Program-made: the position numbers and the translations under genes
Part shown: positions 18,229 through 26,484 of the stretch, piece after piece
Numbering within the stretch: the stretch's first letter is position 1
How the letters are laid out: every line of letters starts with the position of its first letter
The notes under the pieces: model-generated
Database searches by the model: none
What the model saw: the letters and a program-made list of their open reading frames with translations, nothing else
Told to the model about the DNA's origin: nothing
Assembly (NCBI GenBank): GCA_028281165.1
Contig: JANQKI010000133.1
Coordinates: 1-39,302 of the forward strand
Source: Opitutaceae bacterium
GTDB taxonomy: Bacteria; Verrucomicrobiota; Verrucomicrobiia; Opitutales; Opitutaceae
Reading direction: 5' to 3'
DNA length: 39,302 nt

Positions 18229-19635
18229 ATGCAACCCATTGAAGTCGCCCCTACAGCGAATGATAAAGTTATTCAACCGCAATATGTGTATCCATTTATA
18301 TTGGTAACGAGTCTATTCGCGTTATGGGGATTCGCTAATGATATAACGAACCCATTAGTACGCGCTTTCAAGGAAATCTTCCTCATCAGCAATGCGCAGA
18401 GCAGCCTAGTGCAGTGGGCTTTTTATGGCGGCTACGCCACCATGGCGATTCCAGCGGCACTGGTGATCCGCAAGCTGTCCTTCAAAAGCGGAATCGTGAT
18501 TGGACTGGCGCTTTATGCGACCGGCGCATTGCTTACGATTCCCGCTGCCGCGATGATCGATTTCAGTGTATTCCTTATCGGCTTTTACGTCTTAACCTTC
18601 GGTCTTGCTTTTTTGGAGACAAGCGCGAATCCGTATATTCTCTCGATGGGTTCGCCCGAAACGGCGACACGCAGATTGAATCTGGCGCAAGCGTTCAACC
18701 CGATAGGGTCGCTATCTGGCATGCTGGTAGCTAGCGTGTTTATTTTGCCAAGCTTGCAGGTTGGAGAGTTTAGAGAGGCGGAAAAAGCGCTGCATCCCGA
18801 GTACGCTACCATGTTGCCCAGCGAGGTAGATGGTTTAGTGACGAATGCTCTTGAGACATTCGCAAAGACGAATGTAACCGAGCATCAAGCGATGGTTGTC
18901 CATGATCTCGGTGTAGTGAAATTTCCATACGTCGTTATCGCTCTCGTTGTACTGGCAGTTCTCGCGGTATTCATTTTTTCAAAAATGCCAGATACAGGTC
19001 ACGAAGAAGAGAAGATAGAACTGTCTTCGCTCGCTAAGCGCCTCGGCAATTTCCATTACCTTGGCGGCGTGGTCGCTCAGGCGTTTTACGTCGGCGCTCA
19101 AATCATGTGCTGGACTTTCATCATTCACTACGGAATGACGCTGATTGGCCTTAGCGCAGCCCAGGCCCAGAATTACAATATATTGGCGATGGTTATATTT
19201 TTAACCAGTCGCTTTATTTGCACATTCATTTTAAAGTATTTGAATCCTGGTTTGCTGCTAGGCATTCTAGCGATTGGCGGAATAGCGTTAACTCTAGGAG
19301 CGATTTTCATTCAAGGTATGCTGGGACTCTATTGTCTCATTGGCGTGTCCGCCTGTATGTCTCTGATGTTTCCCACGATCTACGGTATCGCATTGGATGG
19401 ACTCACCGCGAACGACGCCAAATTGGGTTCTGCCGGCTTGATTTTCGCGATCGTGGGAGGAGCCTTTATGCCACGTTGGCAGGGCTCCTTAATCGACGGA
19501 TCCGGTCTCCAGTTAGGCTCGATGACTTTGGAGCCAATACGCGTTTCATTCATCCTGCCAGTGTTGTGCTTCATCGTTGTAGCAATCTATGGATTCCTAT
19601 CCAATAGAATAGGAAGAAAAAGTAACCTCGCTTAG
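18229..19635 (+). CDS. fucP: L-fucose:H+ symporter FucP-like (FHS family MFS), copy 2
   Basis: This 468-residue, about 12-helix permease is paralogous to the copy at 10478-11881: [41 protein letters not shown] and RFICTFILKYLNPG are shared almost word for word. The acidic residues expected for proton coupling (Asp in FANDI, Glu in LETSANP) are kept. The loop after helix 6 is longer here (about 190-225; FREAEKALHPEYATMLPSEVDG) and is the main difference between the copies. It lies directly behind fucI, so import of L-fucose is the simplest role; the other copy may serve another deoxysugar or another affinity range. Confidence 0.9.
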   Translation: MQPIEVAPTANDKVIQPQYVYPFILVTSLFALWGFANDITNPLVRAFKEIFLISNAQSSLVQWAFYGGYATMAIPAALVIRKLSFKSGIVIGLALYATGALLTIPAAAMIDFSVFLIGFYVLTFGLAFLETSANPYILSMGSPETATRRLNLAQAFNPIGSLSGMLVASVFILPSLQVGEFREAEKALHPEYATMLPSEVDGLVTNALETFAKTNVTEHQAMVVHDLGVVKFPYVVIALVVLAVLAVFIFSKMPDTGHEEEKIELSSLAKRLGNFHYLGGVVAQAFYVGAQIMCWTFIIHYGMTLIGLSAAQAQNYNILAMVIFLTSRFICTFILKYLNPGLLLGILAIGGIALTLGAIFIQGMLGLYCLIGVSACMSLMFPTIYGIALDGLTANDAKLGSAGLIFAIVGGAFMPRWQGSLIDGSGLQLGSMTLEPIRVSFILPVLCFIVVAIYGFLSNRIGRKSNLA

Positions 19636-19723
19636 CTGTTCCGTTTCAGGCAACGTTTGTCAGTTATTCTCAATATGCCACGCCACTGCCTCTAAAGCCC
19701 TAAAAAGCTTTATATTACTGCCT

Positions 19724-21178
19724 ATGATAAGAATCATTTTTGTCACACGGGTAGCTCTGCTGTGCTTGAGTACGGCTTGCGCCGAAACGAAAGTTCGACC
19801 TAATGTCCTCCTGCTTTGCGTGGACGACCTGCGCCCAGAGCTCGCATGCTACGGAGTAGAGTATATTAAGTCTCCAAACATCGACAGACTCGCGACTAGG
19901 AGCCGCGTGTTTAATCGACATTATGTGCAGGCTCCCATTTGTGGAGCTTCTCGTTTCGCAATGCTTATCGGCCGGTATGGACCATCGGATAATAAGGCGC
20001 TTTTTCGTCGCGCTGAAGGATTGGATACGAATTCGCCTGACTATAGCCCGAGTTTGCCCGCTTTATTCCGGTCCAATGGATACACGACCGTTGCGGTGGG
20101 AAAAGTCTCGCATCATCCAGGAGGTATGGGCGGCCAAAGATGGACCGACGCTTCGGTTATCGAAATGCCTGAGTCTTGGAGCAGGCAGCCGTTTGAAGCT
20201 AGAGAGTGGCTTGATCCTCTTGGGTTTATGCATGGCTTGGCGGAAGGCGAGATTCGTGGTCCTCAGCTTCAGACGATGGACGTATTTCAATCTTACGATG
20301 GTCCTGATACCGTCTATCCAGATGGGGTCACGACGGAGATCGCTTTAAAGGAGCTTGAGGAACTATCGAAGAATGAAGAGCCCTTCTTTCTCGCTGTGGG
20401 CTGGTTGCGGCCCCATTTGCCTTTCGGCGCTCCAGCTCGCTATGTGGACCTTTATGAAGTGGAAGAATTACCCGAAATTCCGTATCCCGCTAAGCCGGAC
20501 TGGAGAACCACCTGGCATGAGTCCGGAGAGCTTATGCGATACAATCGATGGGGTAAGGATCCGCGAGTGGATCTGGATTTCGCGTTGGAACTGAAGCGAT
20601 ATTATGCGGCTAGCGTTTCCTATGCCGATGCTCAAATCGGCCTAGTGCTCGAACGCCTGGAAGAGCTTGGCCTGGCTGAAAATACCATCATCGTATTATG
20701 GGGCGATCACGGCTGGAATTTAGGCGAGAGAGGGATTTGGGGTAAGCATTGTCTTTTCGAAGAGTCTTTGCGATCGCCGTTCTTAATCTCGACTCCGGGC
20801 ATAGCGCATGCGGGCGTCGCGACCGAGCATATCGTAGAAACAGTCGACATGTATCCAACATTGTGCGACTTGGCAGGTATTGTCCCTCCTTATAATCTGT
20901 CCGGCGAATCGCTGCGCTACGCCCTTGACAGCCCGGGGGAAGCGCAAGGCCAAGCGTTCAGCTACTATGGCGATGCTGAGACTTTGCGCGATGCGCGTTT
21001 TCGCTATATAGAACACAGAGACGGATACGTTGAGCTCTATGACCACCATTCGTCTCAAAAGGAGTCGCGAAATGTTGCTAGCGAATATCCGGAAATCGTG
21101 GAGAAGATGAAGAGAGAGTTGAGGTCGCTCTCGAGTACGCGCTGGATCTCGAAAGGCGCTGAAATAAGTTCAAAATAG
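19724..21178 (+). CDS. Secreted S1-family sulfatase, iduronate-2-sulfatase-like
   Basis: This 484-residue protein has a signal peptide (1-20, cleavage likely after STACA). The N-terminal metal site is LLLCVDDLRPELACYG (Asp34/35). The formylglycine site is CGASR with Cys73, followed by FAMLIGRYGP. The second metal motif WGDHGWNLGERGIWGKH is at about 326. Spacing and the VDDLRP start fit the iduronate-2-sulfatase-like S1 group (S1_7 type), which in marine bacteria acts on sulfated fucans and other glycans. Behind the fucose permease, a sulfated fucose-containing substrate is the simplest guess. No sulfatase-maturing enzyme is in the window. The gap after fucP is 88 bases. Confidence 0.9.
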   Translation: MIRIIFVTRVALLCLSTACAETKVRPNVLLLCVDDLRPELACYGVEYIKSPNIDRLATRSRVFNRHYVQAPICGASRFAMLIGRYGPSDNKALFRRAEGLDTNSPDYSPSLPALFRSNGYTTVAVGKVSHHPGGMGGQRWTDASVIEMPESWSRQPFEAREWLDPLGFMHGLAEGEIRGPQLQTMDVFQSYDGPDTVYPDGVTTEIALKELEELSKNEEPFFLAVGWLRPHLPFGAPARYVDLYEVEELPEIPYPAKPDWRTTWHESGELMRYNRWGKDPRVDLDFALELKRYYAASVSYADAQIGLVLERLEELGLAENTIIVLWGDHGWNLGERGIWGKHCLFEESLRSPFLISTPGIAHAGVATEHIVETVDMYPTLCDLAGIVPPYNLSGESLRYALDSPGEAQGQAFSYYGDAETLRDARFRYIEHRDGYVELYDHHSSQKESRNVASEYPEIVEKMKRELRSLSSTRWISKGAEISSK

Positions 21179-21293
21179 CGCTTTCCCAAAGAATTAAAGC
21201 TAGATATGGAAGCCTGCTAAGATAAGTTTTGCCCGTGCTTCGCTTTGAAGCTATGCGGGGCGCGCTACTTTAGATTGGGTGGCTTGGCCAAGA

Positions 21294-21393
21294 CGTAGTC
21301 TCGCAACTTGTAGGTTGCCTTGATGTCTGCTTTTGCCTTGCGAGGCTACGGCGTGACAGCCTTCGGTTCTCCACTCCGTTGCGAGCGAAGGCT
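21294..21393. repeat. Double inverted-repeat element beside tRNA-Leu
   Basis: Two stems lie back to back in the 214-base gap after the sulfatase. CGTAGTCTCGCAA (21294-21306) pairs with TTGCGAGGCTACG (21338-21350) at 12 of 13 positions. AGCCTTCG (21358-21365) pairs with CGAAGGCT (21386-21393), reaching the tRNA's CCA end. It resembles REP-like dispersed palindromes rather than a terminator, as no T-run follows on either strand. Confidence 0.5.
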
Positions 21394-21477
21394 GGTGCCC
21401 AGGGTGGGAGTCGAACCCACACGCCCGAAGGCACTGGATCCTAAATCCAGCGTGTCTGCCAATTCCACCACCTGGGC
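21393..21477 (-). tRNA. tRNA-Leu (anticodon UAG)
   Basis: A complete 85-base class II tRNA: acceptor GCCCAGG pairs with CCTGGGC, the D arm is TGGCAGA, the anticodon stem CTGGA/TCCAG encloses TTTAGGA with anticodon TAG, the long variable arm is TGCCTTCGGGCGT, and the T arm is GTGGGTTCGACTCCCAC. The 3' CCA is encoded. It reads CUN leucine codons. It follows the DAHP synthase gene by 49 bases. Confidence 0.97.
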
Positions 21478-21526
21478 CTAGATGAGGAAGCGAAAAGCAG
21501 ATTCGATTTTGGCTGAAAATCAATCC

Positions 21527-22591
21527 TTAAATCTTCTCCGCTATCTCCAATATTAGATTCTCAGTTTCCTCCCAGCCGATGCAGCTGTCGGTGATAGACT
21601 GACCGTAGCAGTGCGGCTTTCCCGCTCGGAATGTCTGTTGACCTTCGAAGAGATTGCTCTCGAGCATGATTCCAGCAATGGACCTATGTCCGCTTACGAA
21701 TTCGCTGATTACTTCTCTTGCAACCTGTGCTTGCTTTTTGTGATCTTTACCGGAATTGCCATGAGAGCAATCGATCATTATTGGTCTTTTTAGATGGGAA
21801 TCGGATATGCCACTTTTCGCGTCCATTAGGCTTTGAGAATCGTAATTCGGACCTTTGCGTCCGCCTCTCAGGAATACGTGAGTATAGGGGTTCCCGGTTG
21901 TTTCAATGATGGCGGGGTCTCCGTTTTGGCCCATCCCGAACATAGCGTGGGCTTTCCGAGCTGCTTTCGTCGCGTTTAGAGCCGTCTCGATATCGCCCTC
22001 CATTCCGTTTTTCATTCCAATCGGCATCTTTAGACTGCTGGCGAGTTCTCGGTGTATTTGACTTTCAGCGGTTCTGGAACCGATGGAGCCGTATGCGATC
22101 CCGTCTTCCAGGTAGGGAGCTAGCAGAGGATTTAGGAATTCAGTGGCGCAGGGGATTCCTATTTCATTGATTCGATTGAGTAAGCGTCGCGACAGCGAGA
22201 GGCCGTTTGCTTTGTGTGATCTGCCTTGGAGATCTGGGTCGTAGAGAAGGCCTTTCCATCCCACCACACTGCGTGGTTTTTCAAAGTACGTCCGCATTAC
22301 CAAAATTAGCTTTTCTGAAACCTTCTTTGATAGCTTGCGAAGCTTCGTGGCGTATTCCATGGCGGCACTAATTTCGTGTATGGAACAGGGACCGCATATC
22401 ACTACGAGGCGACTAACGTCTGAAGCTCTTAGGACATTTTCGATAGCCTTGCGGTTTTGATAGACAGTCTGCCGAGCTGTCGGCGTCATGGGAAATTCTC
22501 TTCGAATTTCGCTGGCAGATAGGAGCCTGGTGTCGGTATCGACCGACTGTCGGTTTTCTTTTTGATCGGGTGGAAGTGTTTGAGCGTTCAT
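21527..22591 (-). CDS. aroG: Class I (AroG/AroF/AroH-type) DAHP synthase
   Basis: It catalyses the first step of aromatic amino acid synthesis: phosphoenolpyruvate plus erythrose-4-phosphate gives DAHP. The 354 residues match E. coli AroG/F/H (about 350). Motifs: VICGPCSIHE with the metal-binding Cys (about 64-73), MRTYFEKPRSVVGWKG (PEP site), GIPCATEFLNP, AYGSIGSRTAESQIHRE, GMKNGMEGD, and MIDCSHGNSGKDH with the metal His. The symbol is by family only; which aromatic amino acid inhibits it cannot be read here. It is controlled by the aromatic leader and terminator at 22605-22760. The ATG has no good Shine-Dalgarno site. Confidence 0.95.
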   Translation of the reverse strand: MNAQTLPPDQKENRQSVDTDTRLLSASEIRREFPMTPTARQTVYQNRKAIENVLRASDVSRLVVICGPCSIHEISAAMEYATKLRKLSKKVSEKLILVMRTYFEKPRSVVGWKGLLYDPDLQGRSHKANGLSLSRRLLNRINEIGIPCATEFLNPLLAPYLEDGIAYGSIGSRTAESQIHRELASSLKMPIGMKNGMEGDIETALNATKAARKAHAMFGMGQNGDPAIIETTGNPYTHVFLRGGRKGPNYDSQSLMDAKSGISDSHLKRPIMIDCSHGNSGKDHKKQAQVAREVISEFVSGHRSIAGIMLESNLFEGQQTFRAGKPHCYGQSITDSCIGWEETENLILEIAEKI

Positions 22592-22604
22592 TTCGTTTTG
22601 ATGT

Positions 22605-22657
22605 TAAAATAGAAAAGCGAAAAGCCCTGGGTTTTATTTACCCAGGGCTTTTCGCTT
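22605..22657 (-). terminator. Attenuator terminator before the DAHP synthase gene
   Basis: On the minus strand AAGCGAAAAGCCCTGGG (22657-22641) pairs perfectly with CCCAGGGCTTTTCGCTT (22631-22615) around a 9-base loop, and the transcript continues TTCTATTTT, giving a U-rich tail from 22619 to 22605. It stands only 14 bases before the aroG start codon, so unless prevented it would stop transcription of that gene. A second hairpin, GATTAG (22687-22682) with CTAATC (22668-22663), lies between it and the leader peptide stop and could be the alternative fold. Confidence 0.85.
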
Positions 22658-22688
22658 ATTGTGATTAGTTATCTCAAATAGCTAATCG

Positions 22689-22760
22689 TCAGCCAGCCTC
22701 CGGGCGGTCCCAGAAGAAGAAAAACCAGAAGTAAAAATAGCTGGACTGAAAACGATTCAC
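22689..22760 (-). CDS. Aromatic leader peptide of the DAHP synthase attenuator
   Basis: A 23-codon ORF starts at GTG 22760 and stops at TGA 22691-22689. Residues 8-17 read YFYFWFFFFW: ten consecutive aromatic codons (six Phe, two Tyr, two Trp), followed by DRPEAG. An in-frame TGA five codons before the GTG leaves no other start of the usual kind. Slow decoding of Phe, Tyr and Trp codons would stall the ribosome on the run and, as in trp and phe leaders, let the transcript pass the terminator 32 bases further on. No strong Shine-Dalgarno site is visible before the GTG. Confidence 0.85.
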   Translation of the reverse strand: MNRFQSSYFYFWFFFFWDRPEAG

Positions 22761-22944
22761 TAGAGAGACGAGTCAATGAAGTTCTCTTTATTTAGCAAGA
22801 TCAAATCTAGTTCATTCTAGTCAAAGCCCTTTTAATCCACGTCTTCGTGTCTGATTGGCTGGCTAGATTGAGGTTGATTACTGACCAAGCATATCCCAGA
22901 ACGGAGCTTTTACGTCTGCCGCCTGTCGCAGAGCTGTTCTTGCT

Positions 22945-24315
22945 ATGTTTGGTTTCTCTTCGGCTTTTCAATTCTCATTTCGCTTACTTTTCCTTCTTGC
23001 AGCCTTCCATTCAATTGCAGGCATGGTCATTGCCGATCAGGCTTTGGTATCAAGACTGCCGGAAAACAGTCTGCCTGGCCTAATGCCGCTTTTGCAGGGG
23101 GCGGCTGATCATTCCAATGCCATGAAGGAGCGGCAGTTTTTCGAGGACGAATTCGAAGGCAGGAGAATGATCAGTCGAGCGAGTAAGCGTCCCCGTGTAT
23201 CCACTACGTTGGATGCTCGAAAAGAGGACGTGATTACCGAATCCGGCTTGGATCTTAATGATAGAGCCTTTTATTCGGTAACCCTGACGCAGCCGGTTTA
23301 TCATTGGGGAGCTTTGGAATCGCAAAAACGGATCGGCGAACTGGGATACGATATTATCAAGTTGGGAAGCTTGGCTACGTTCCGCAGCCTTTTGCTCAAG
23401 ATAAGATCCAGCTATTTGGATTTGCTAGTCAAGAAACTGGAGATTGAACAGCATGAGGTTCAATACGATCGGATGAAGGCTAATCTGGAATATCAGCGCG
23501 AACGCCAGGACGCCGTTTCACTTGTTGCGATCGAGAATATGGAAATCGAACTAAGCCAGATGGAAATCAATCAAATGGATCGTCGTAGTTCTTTTGAGGA
23601 CAATTTATTCGCTCTAGTTAGTATCAGTGGTGTGGATACTGAATTTCTCGAATCGAAACTTGTTGGAGGCGTTCCTGAATTTGACCCGATTTCCGATGAA
23701 AGAATGGACGAGATTATCAGCTCATATCAAAGCAGGTTAGAGCATCACCCGGCGATCGAGCAGAAAATGAAGGATTTGGAAGTTGCGGAGCACGAATACC
23801 GTATTGCCGATTCACGATTGAAGCCAAAGCTGAATCTCACCTCCGGCCTTACGCAATTCAATCTCGATGATCGTGGCGTACGTAGGGATGAAGAGTTGGC
23901 CTATGCTGGCTTGGAAGTACGTTGGAATATTTTCGATGGCAACGAAACAGAAGGGCATCGAAAGGTAGCTTTTTCCAATTTAAAACAAGCGGAGCTGAAT
24001 ACTTCTATTACGCGTGATCGATTGGAGAATGAGCTTAAGCGTTTGAAAAACAGGTTGAGGACTACGTCTGAAATATTGGTCAACCAAGAGCTTCGTCTTA
24101 AGCAAAGAATCGAAAGCGTTAGTCGAACGAAAGAAGACTTGGAGGCAGGCAGGGCCTCACGAGAGACTCTGTCCAACGCCGAGCAGCTTCAACTTGCCCA
24201 AGAAATCGCGACGCAAAGAGCGAGGGTGATTTACTTGAATTATTTGTCTGAATTGACATCGCTGATTGGATTAGATCCATTCGCGGAGGCCTATAAGGAC
24301 AGGCAAAACAATTAA
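22945..24315 (+). CDS. TolC-like outer-membrane efflux protein
   Basis: This 456-residue protein has a long signal peptide (about 1-30, FSFRLLFLLAAFHSIAG). The rest has the OEP layout of two helix-hairpin/beta halves: YSVTLTQPVYHWGALESQKRIGELGYD (about 108-135) begins the first and AYAGLEVRWNIFDGNETEGHRKVAFSNL (about 318-345) the second, each followed by long coiled-coil helices. In the family it forms a trimeric outer-membrane and periplasmic channel. It lies 16 bases before the membrane-fusion gene, and the two form an operon. No inner-membrane ABC, RND or MFS partner follows. Confidence 0.85.
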   Translation: MFGFSSAFQFSFRLLFLLAAFHSIAGMVIADQALVSRLPENSLPGLMPLLQGAADHSNAMKERQFFEDEFEGRRMISRASKRPRVSTTLDARKEDVITESGLDLNDRAFYSVTLTQPVYHWGALESQKRIGELGYDIIKLGSLATFRSLLLKIRSSYLDLLVKKLEIEQHEVQYDRMKANLEYQRERQDAVSLVAIENMEIELSQMEINQMDRRSSFEDNLFALVSISGVDTEFLESKLVGGVPEFDPISDERMDEIISSYQSRLEHHPAIEQKMKDLEVAEHEYRIADSRLKPKLNLTSGLTQFNLDDRGVRRDEELAYAGLEVRWNIFDGNETEGHRKVAFSNLKQAELNTSITRDRLENELKRLKNRLRTTSEILVNQELRLKQRIESVSRTKEDLEAGRASRETLSNAEQLQLAQEIATQRARVIYLNYLSELTSLIGLDPFAEAYKDRQNN

Positions 24316-24331
24316 AAGGCTTTCGATTTCG

Positions 24332-25435
24332 ATGAAGACCGGAAACATAGTTAAGCTAGCAATAACTGTTATAATCTTTGCTGCTATTGGTATTTATGTA
24401 CTTAATACGTTAAAGCCAATCGCGATTGTCGCTCCTGTTGAACGAGGCCTGGTGGTTAAGACGGCTCCTGGTACTGTTGAAGTCATGGCCGAGAAAATGC
24501 AAATTAGAAGCGATCTTAAAGGTAGGATCGCCGATTCGGTCTTGAAGGTGGGTAGCGAGGTCAAGATGGGCGAGGTTCTGGTCAGATTGGATACACGTGA
24601 TATTGAATTGGAAATATCGAGTGCGGAGAACAATCTGCAGTCCGCTCAGCTTGCAGCGGAAATTGAAACCCCAACCGCGGTCCAGCTTACTGCTGCTCGT
24701 CTCGTACTAGAGAATTTCGAAACGGACTTCGATCGTGGTCAAAGGTCTCAAGCTGAAGTTGATGCCGCTCGAAGAGAGGTGAAGCGCCATGAGGATGCCA
24801 TTCAAAGGGAGACCTTGCAGGCTGATCTGGAAATTGACGAAAAGCGTAACGCCTTGGAGAAGCTGAAGCGAGAACAGGAAAAGATGAGCATAATCTCGCC
24901 CATAGATGGCGTGGTATCCAAAGTTTACGCGTATCAAGGAGATTTGATAGCCGCAGGTCAAGAGGTCGCCGAGGTGGTTTCGCTAACCCGCGAGATAAAA
25001 GCGGTTATCGGAGAGGAAATGTTTGCCGACATTCGTGAAGGAATGCCTGCCAGTATTCAACTTTTGGGTTTCAGTGGTCGAAGTTCAGGAAAGGTCACGC
25101 GAATTATTGGCGTGGCGGATCCAGAAACCCAACGCTATCCTGTCTACATCGATTTGGATAAGAATGGCGAGCAACTCAATGTTGGGCAGACTGGCGATAT
25201 TGTCATTACTCTAGACCAGCGAGAAAACGCTTTGCTCGTCCCTAAAAGGGCGATTCAGCTAGGATCGGCCTTAATCGTGCGTGACGGACTTGTATCTCAA
25301 GTCCAGGTACAAACTGGCTATGAAGGGACTACTCAGATTGAAGCGCTATCCGGTCTCGAAGAGGGCGATCTAGTGATCGTACAGGATATGCCTAAGTTTC
25401 AGGATGGCCAGAAGGTTAAAGTCGTTTCCGAATAG
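24332..25435 (+). CDS. HlyD/AcrA-type periplasmic adaptor protein
   Basis: This 367-residue protein starts with an N-terminal membrane anchor (about 8-26, VKLAITVIIFAAIGIYVL). A split lipoyl/hairpin follows: LKGRIADSVLKVGSEVKMGEVLVRLD (first half), a coiled coil at about 85-185 (ENNLQSAQLA...EKLKREQEKM), then SPIDGVVSKVYAYQGDLIAAGQEV (second half). A beta-barrel (about 225-300) and a membrane-proximal end (VPKRAIQLG, VQTGYEGTTQIEALSGLEEGD) complete the family layout. It would bridge an inner-membrane pump and the upstream TolC-like channel. The pump gene is missing; the ABC genes at 31911-35555 are on the other strand and have no obvious link. Confidence 0.88.
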   Translation: MKTGNIVKLAITVIIFAAIGIYVLNTLKPIAIVAPVERGLVVKTAPGTVEVMAEKMQIRSDLKGRIADSVLKVGSEVKMGEVLVRLDTRDIELEISSAENNLQSAQLAAEIETPTAVQLTAARLVLENFETDFDRGQRSQAEVDAARREVKRHEDAIQRETLQADLEIDEKRNALEKLKREQEKMSIISPIDGVVSKVYAYQGDLIAAGQEVAEVVSLTREIKAVIGEEMFADIREGMPASIQLLGFSGRSSGKVTRIIGVADPETQRYPVYIDLDKNGEQLNVGQTGDIVITLDQRENALLVPKRAIQLGSALIVRDGLVSQVQVQTGYEGTTQIEALSGLEEGDLVIVQDMPKFQDGQKVKVVSE

Positions 25436-25478
25436 CGCGTATCTCCTTTTTCGGCTTTAGCTACCTAGCAAAACAAAT

Positions 25479-26381
25479 CTAGTCCCACAGACTGGAGGGG
25501 TATTCGCCTTGTTCGAAAAGCGCTTGGAGTTCCTCTCTGGCATTTTGCAGATCGTCCCTATGGGTGATACCGAGCCACTTGGCAGAGCAGGTAAGGACTC
25601 TACAGCTGGCTTCGCCTTTTTGAATGAGTTCGTCGACCGCGAAAGGAAGGTAGAACTCGAATTTAGGATCGCTGCCGTTTTTTTCCAGAAAAGCTTCAAG
25701 CAAGGATTCCAGCTTGGGAAGGAACGAGGTCGGGAATCCCCAGCAGTTCATGGAAGCGACGGCATTTTGATCCAGCACTATTCTTTCTCCCGCTGTATTC
25801 AGTCCTTCAATGCGTTGACCGGATTCCGTATAGCCTATTTCTCTATGCTCCTCTACTTTGATTAGATTTTCGCAATAGTCAGCTTTGCAAATGCCACGCG
25901 AAACGGTACCATGTTTGGAAAGCGTATTGACGAGATGGTAGCCAACGAGAGCGAATGTATCCAAAGATCCTTGACGTAGAAAACGGGACAGCGCTTCAAA
26001 CGCTTCTCTGCCATAGAAGTCGTCTGCATTGATGACGGAGAAAGGCTCGGTTAGCGCATTCCGAGCGGCATAGACGGCGTGTCCCGTACCCCACGGTTTC
26101 TCTCGCTCGCATACCGAAGATATATTCTGGGGAACATCGCCTTGTTCCTGAAATGCGAAGACTACCTCAATGCTCTGCTCATATCTTTGCCTTACAGGAA
26201 TAAAGGCTTTCTCCATTTCGCGACGAATTACAAAAACGACCTTCCCGAAGTTGGCCTGAACCGCGTCGTAAACCGAGAAGTCGAGGATCCATTCGCCATT
26301 AGGCCCGATTGGCTCGATTTGCTTCAGGCCACCGAAACGGCTACCCATTCCTGCGGCGAGAACGACTAAGGTCGGTTTCAT
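25479..26381 (-). CDS. Sugar-phosphate-type nucleotidyltransferase
   Basis: This 300-residue protein starts at once with the NTP-binding loop LAAGMGSRFGGLKQ. A metal-binding Asp lies in VINADDFYG (about 117-124), and ALVGYHLVNTLSKHGTVSRGI and VASMNCWGF follow. It is a GT-A-fold NTP transferase of the family that makes NDP-sugars from sugar 1-phosphates; the bacterial subgroup with GGLKQIEPIGPNGE usually stands alone or next to a small kinase, and its sugar is not known to me. Transcription is convergent with the efflux pair, 43 bases apart. Confidence 0.8.
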   Translation of the reverse strand: MKPTLVVLAAGMGSRFGGLKQIEPIGPNGEWILDFSVYDAVQANFGKVVFVIRREMEKAFIPVRQRYEQSIEVVFAFQEQGDVPQNISSVCEREKPWGTGHAVYAARNALTEPFSVINADDFYGREAFEALSRFLRQGSLDTFALVGYHLVNTLSKHGTVSRGICKADYCENLIKVEEHREIGYTESGQRIEGLNTAGERIVLDQNAVASMNCWGFPTSFLPKLESLLEAFLEKNGSDPKFEFYLPFAVDELIQKGEASCRVLTCSAKWLGITHRDDLQNAREELQALFEQGEYPSSLWD

Positions 26382-26484
26382 CGCTCGCCTTTAGAAACTT
26401 TCACGGAAGCTCTGGCAATCTCGAAAATGCTGCTTTAGAAAAATTTCCAAAGCTAATCAGCGTTACCGCAATTTGGATACGCGA

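Noticed and set aside
21251..21523. Open frame of 90 codons over the tRNA-Leu region, minus strand
   Set aside because: It reads through the tRNA gene and the inverted-repeat element; its sequence is the usual artefact of translated tRNA.
22672..22763. Second open frame over the aromatic leader, with a Leu-rich stretch ending GPPGGWL
   Set aside because: It is the shifted reading of the same T-rich run; the frame with ten aromatic codons fits the downstream aromatic gene and has a clean start and stop.
22807..22820. CTAG-N6-CTAG upstream of the aromatic leader, reminiscent of a TrpR operator
   Set aside because: TrpR operators have a 4-base spacer between the CTAG words and a symmetric core; this has 6 bases and no symmetry.
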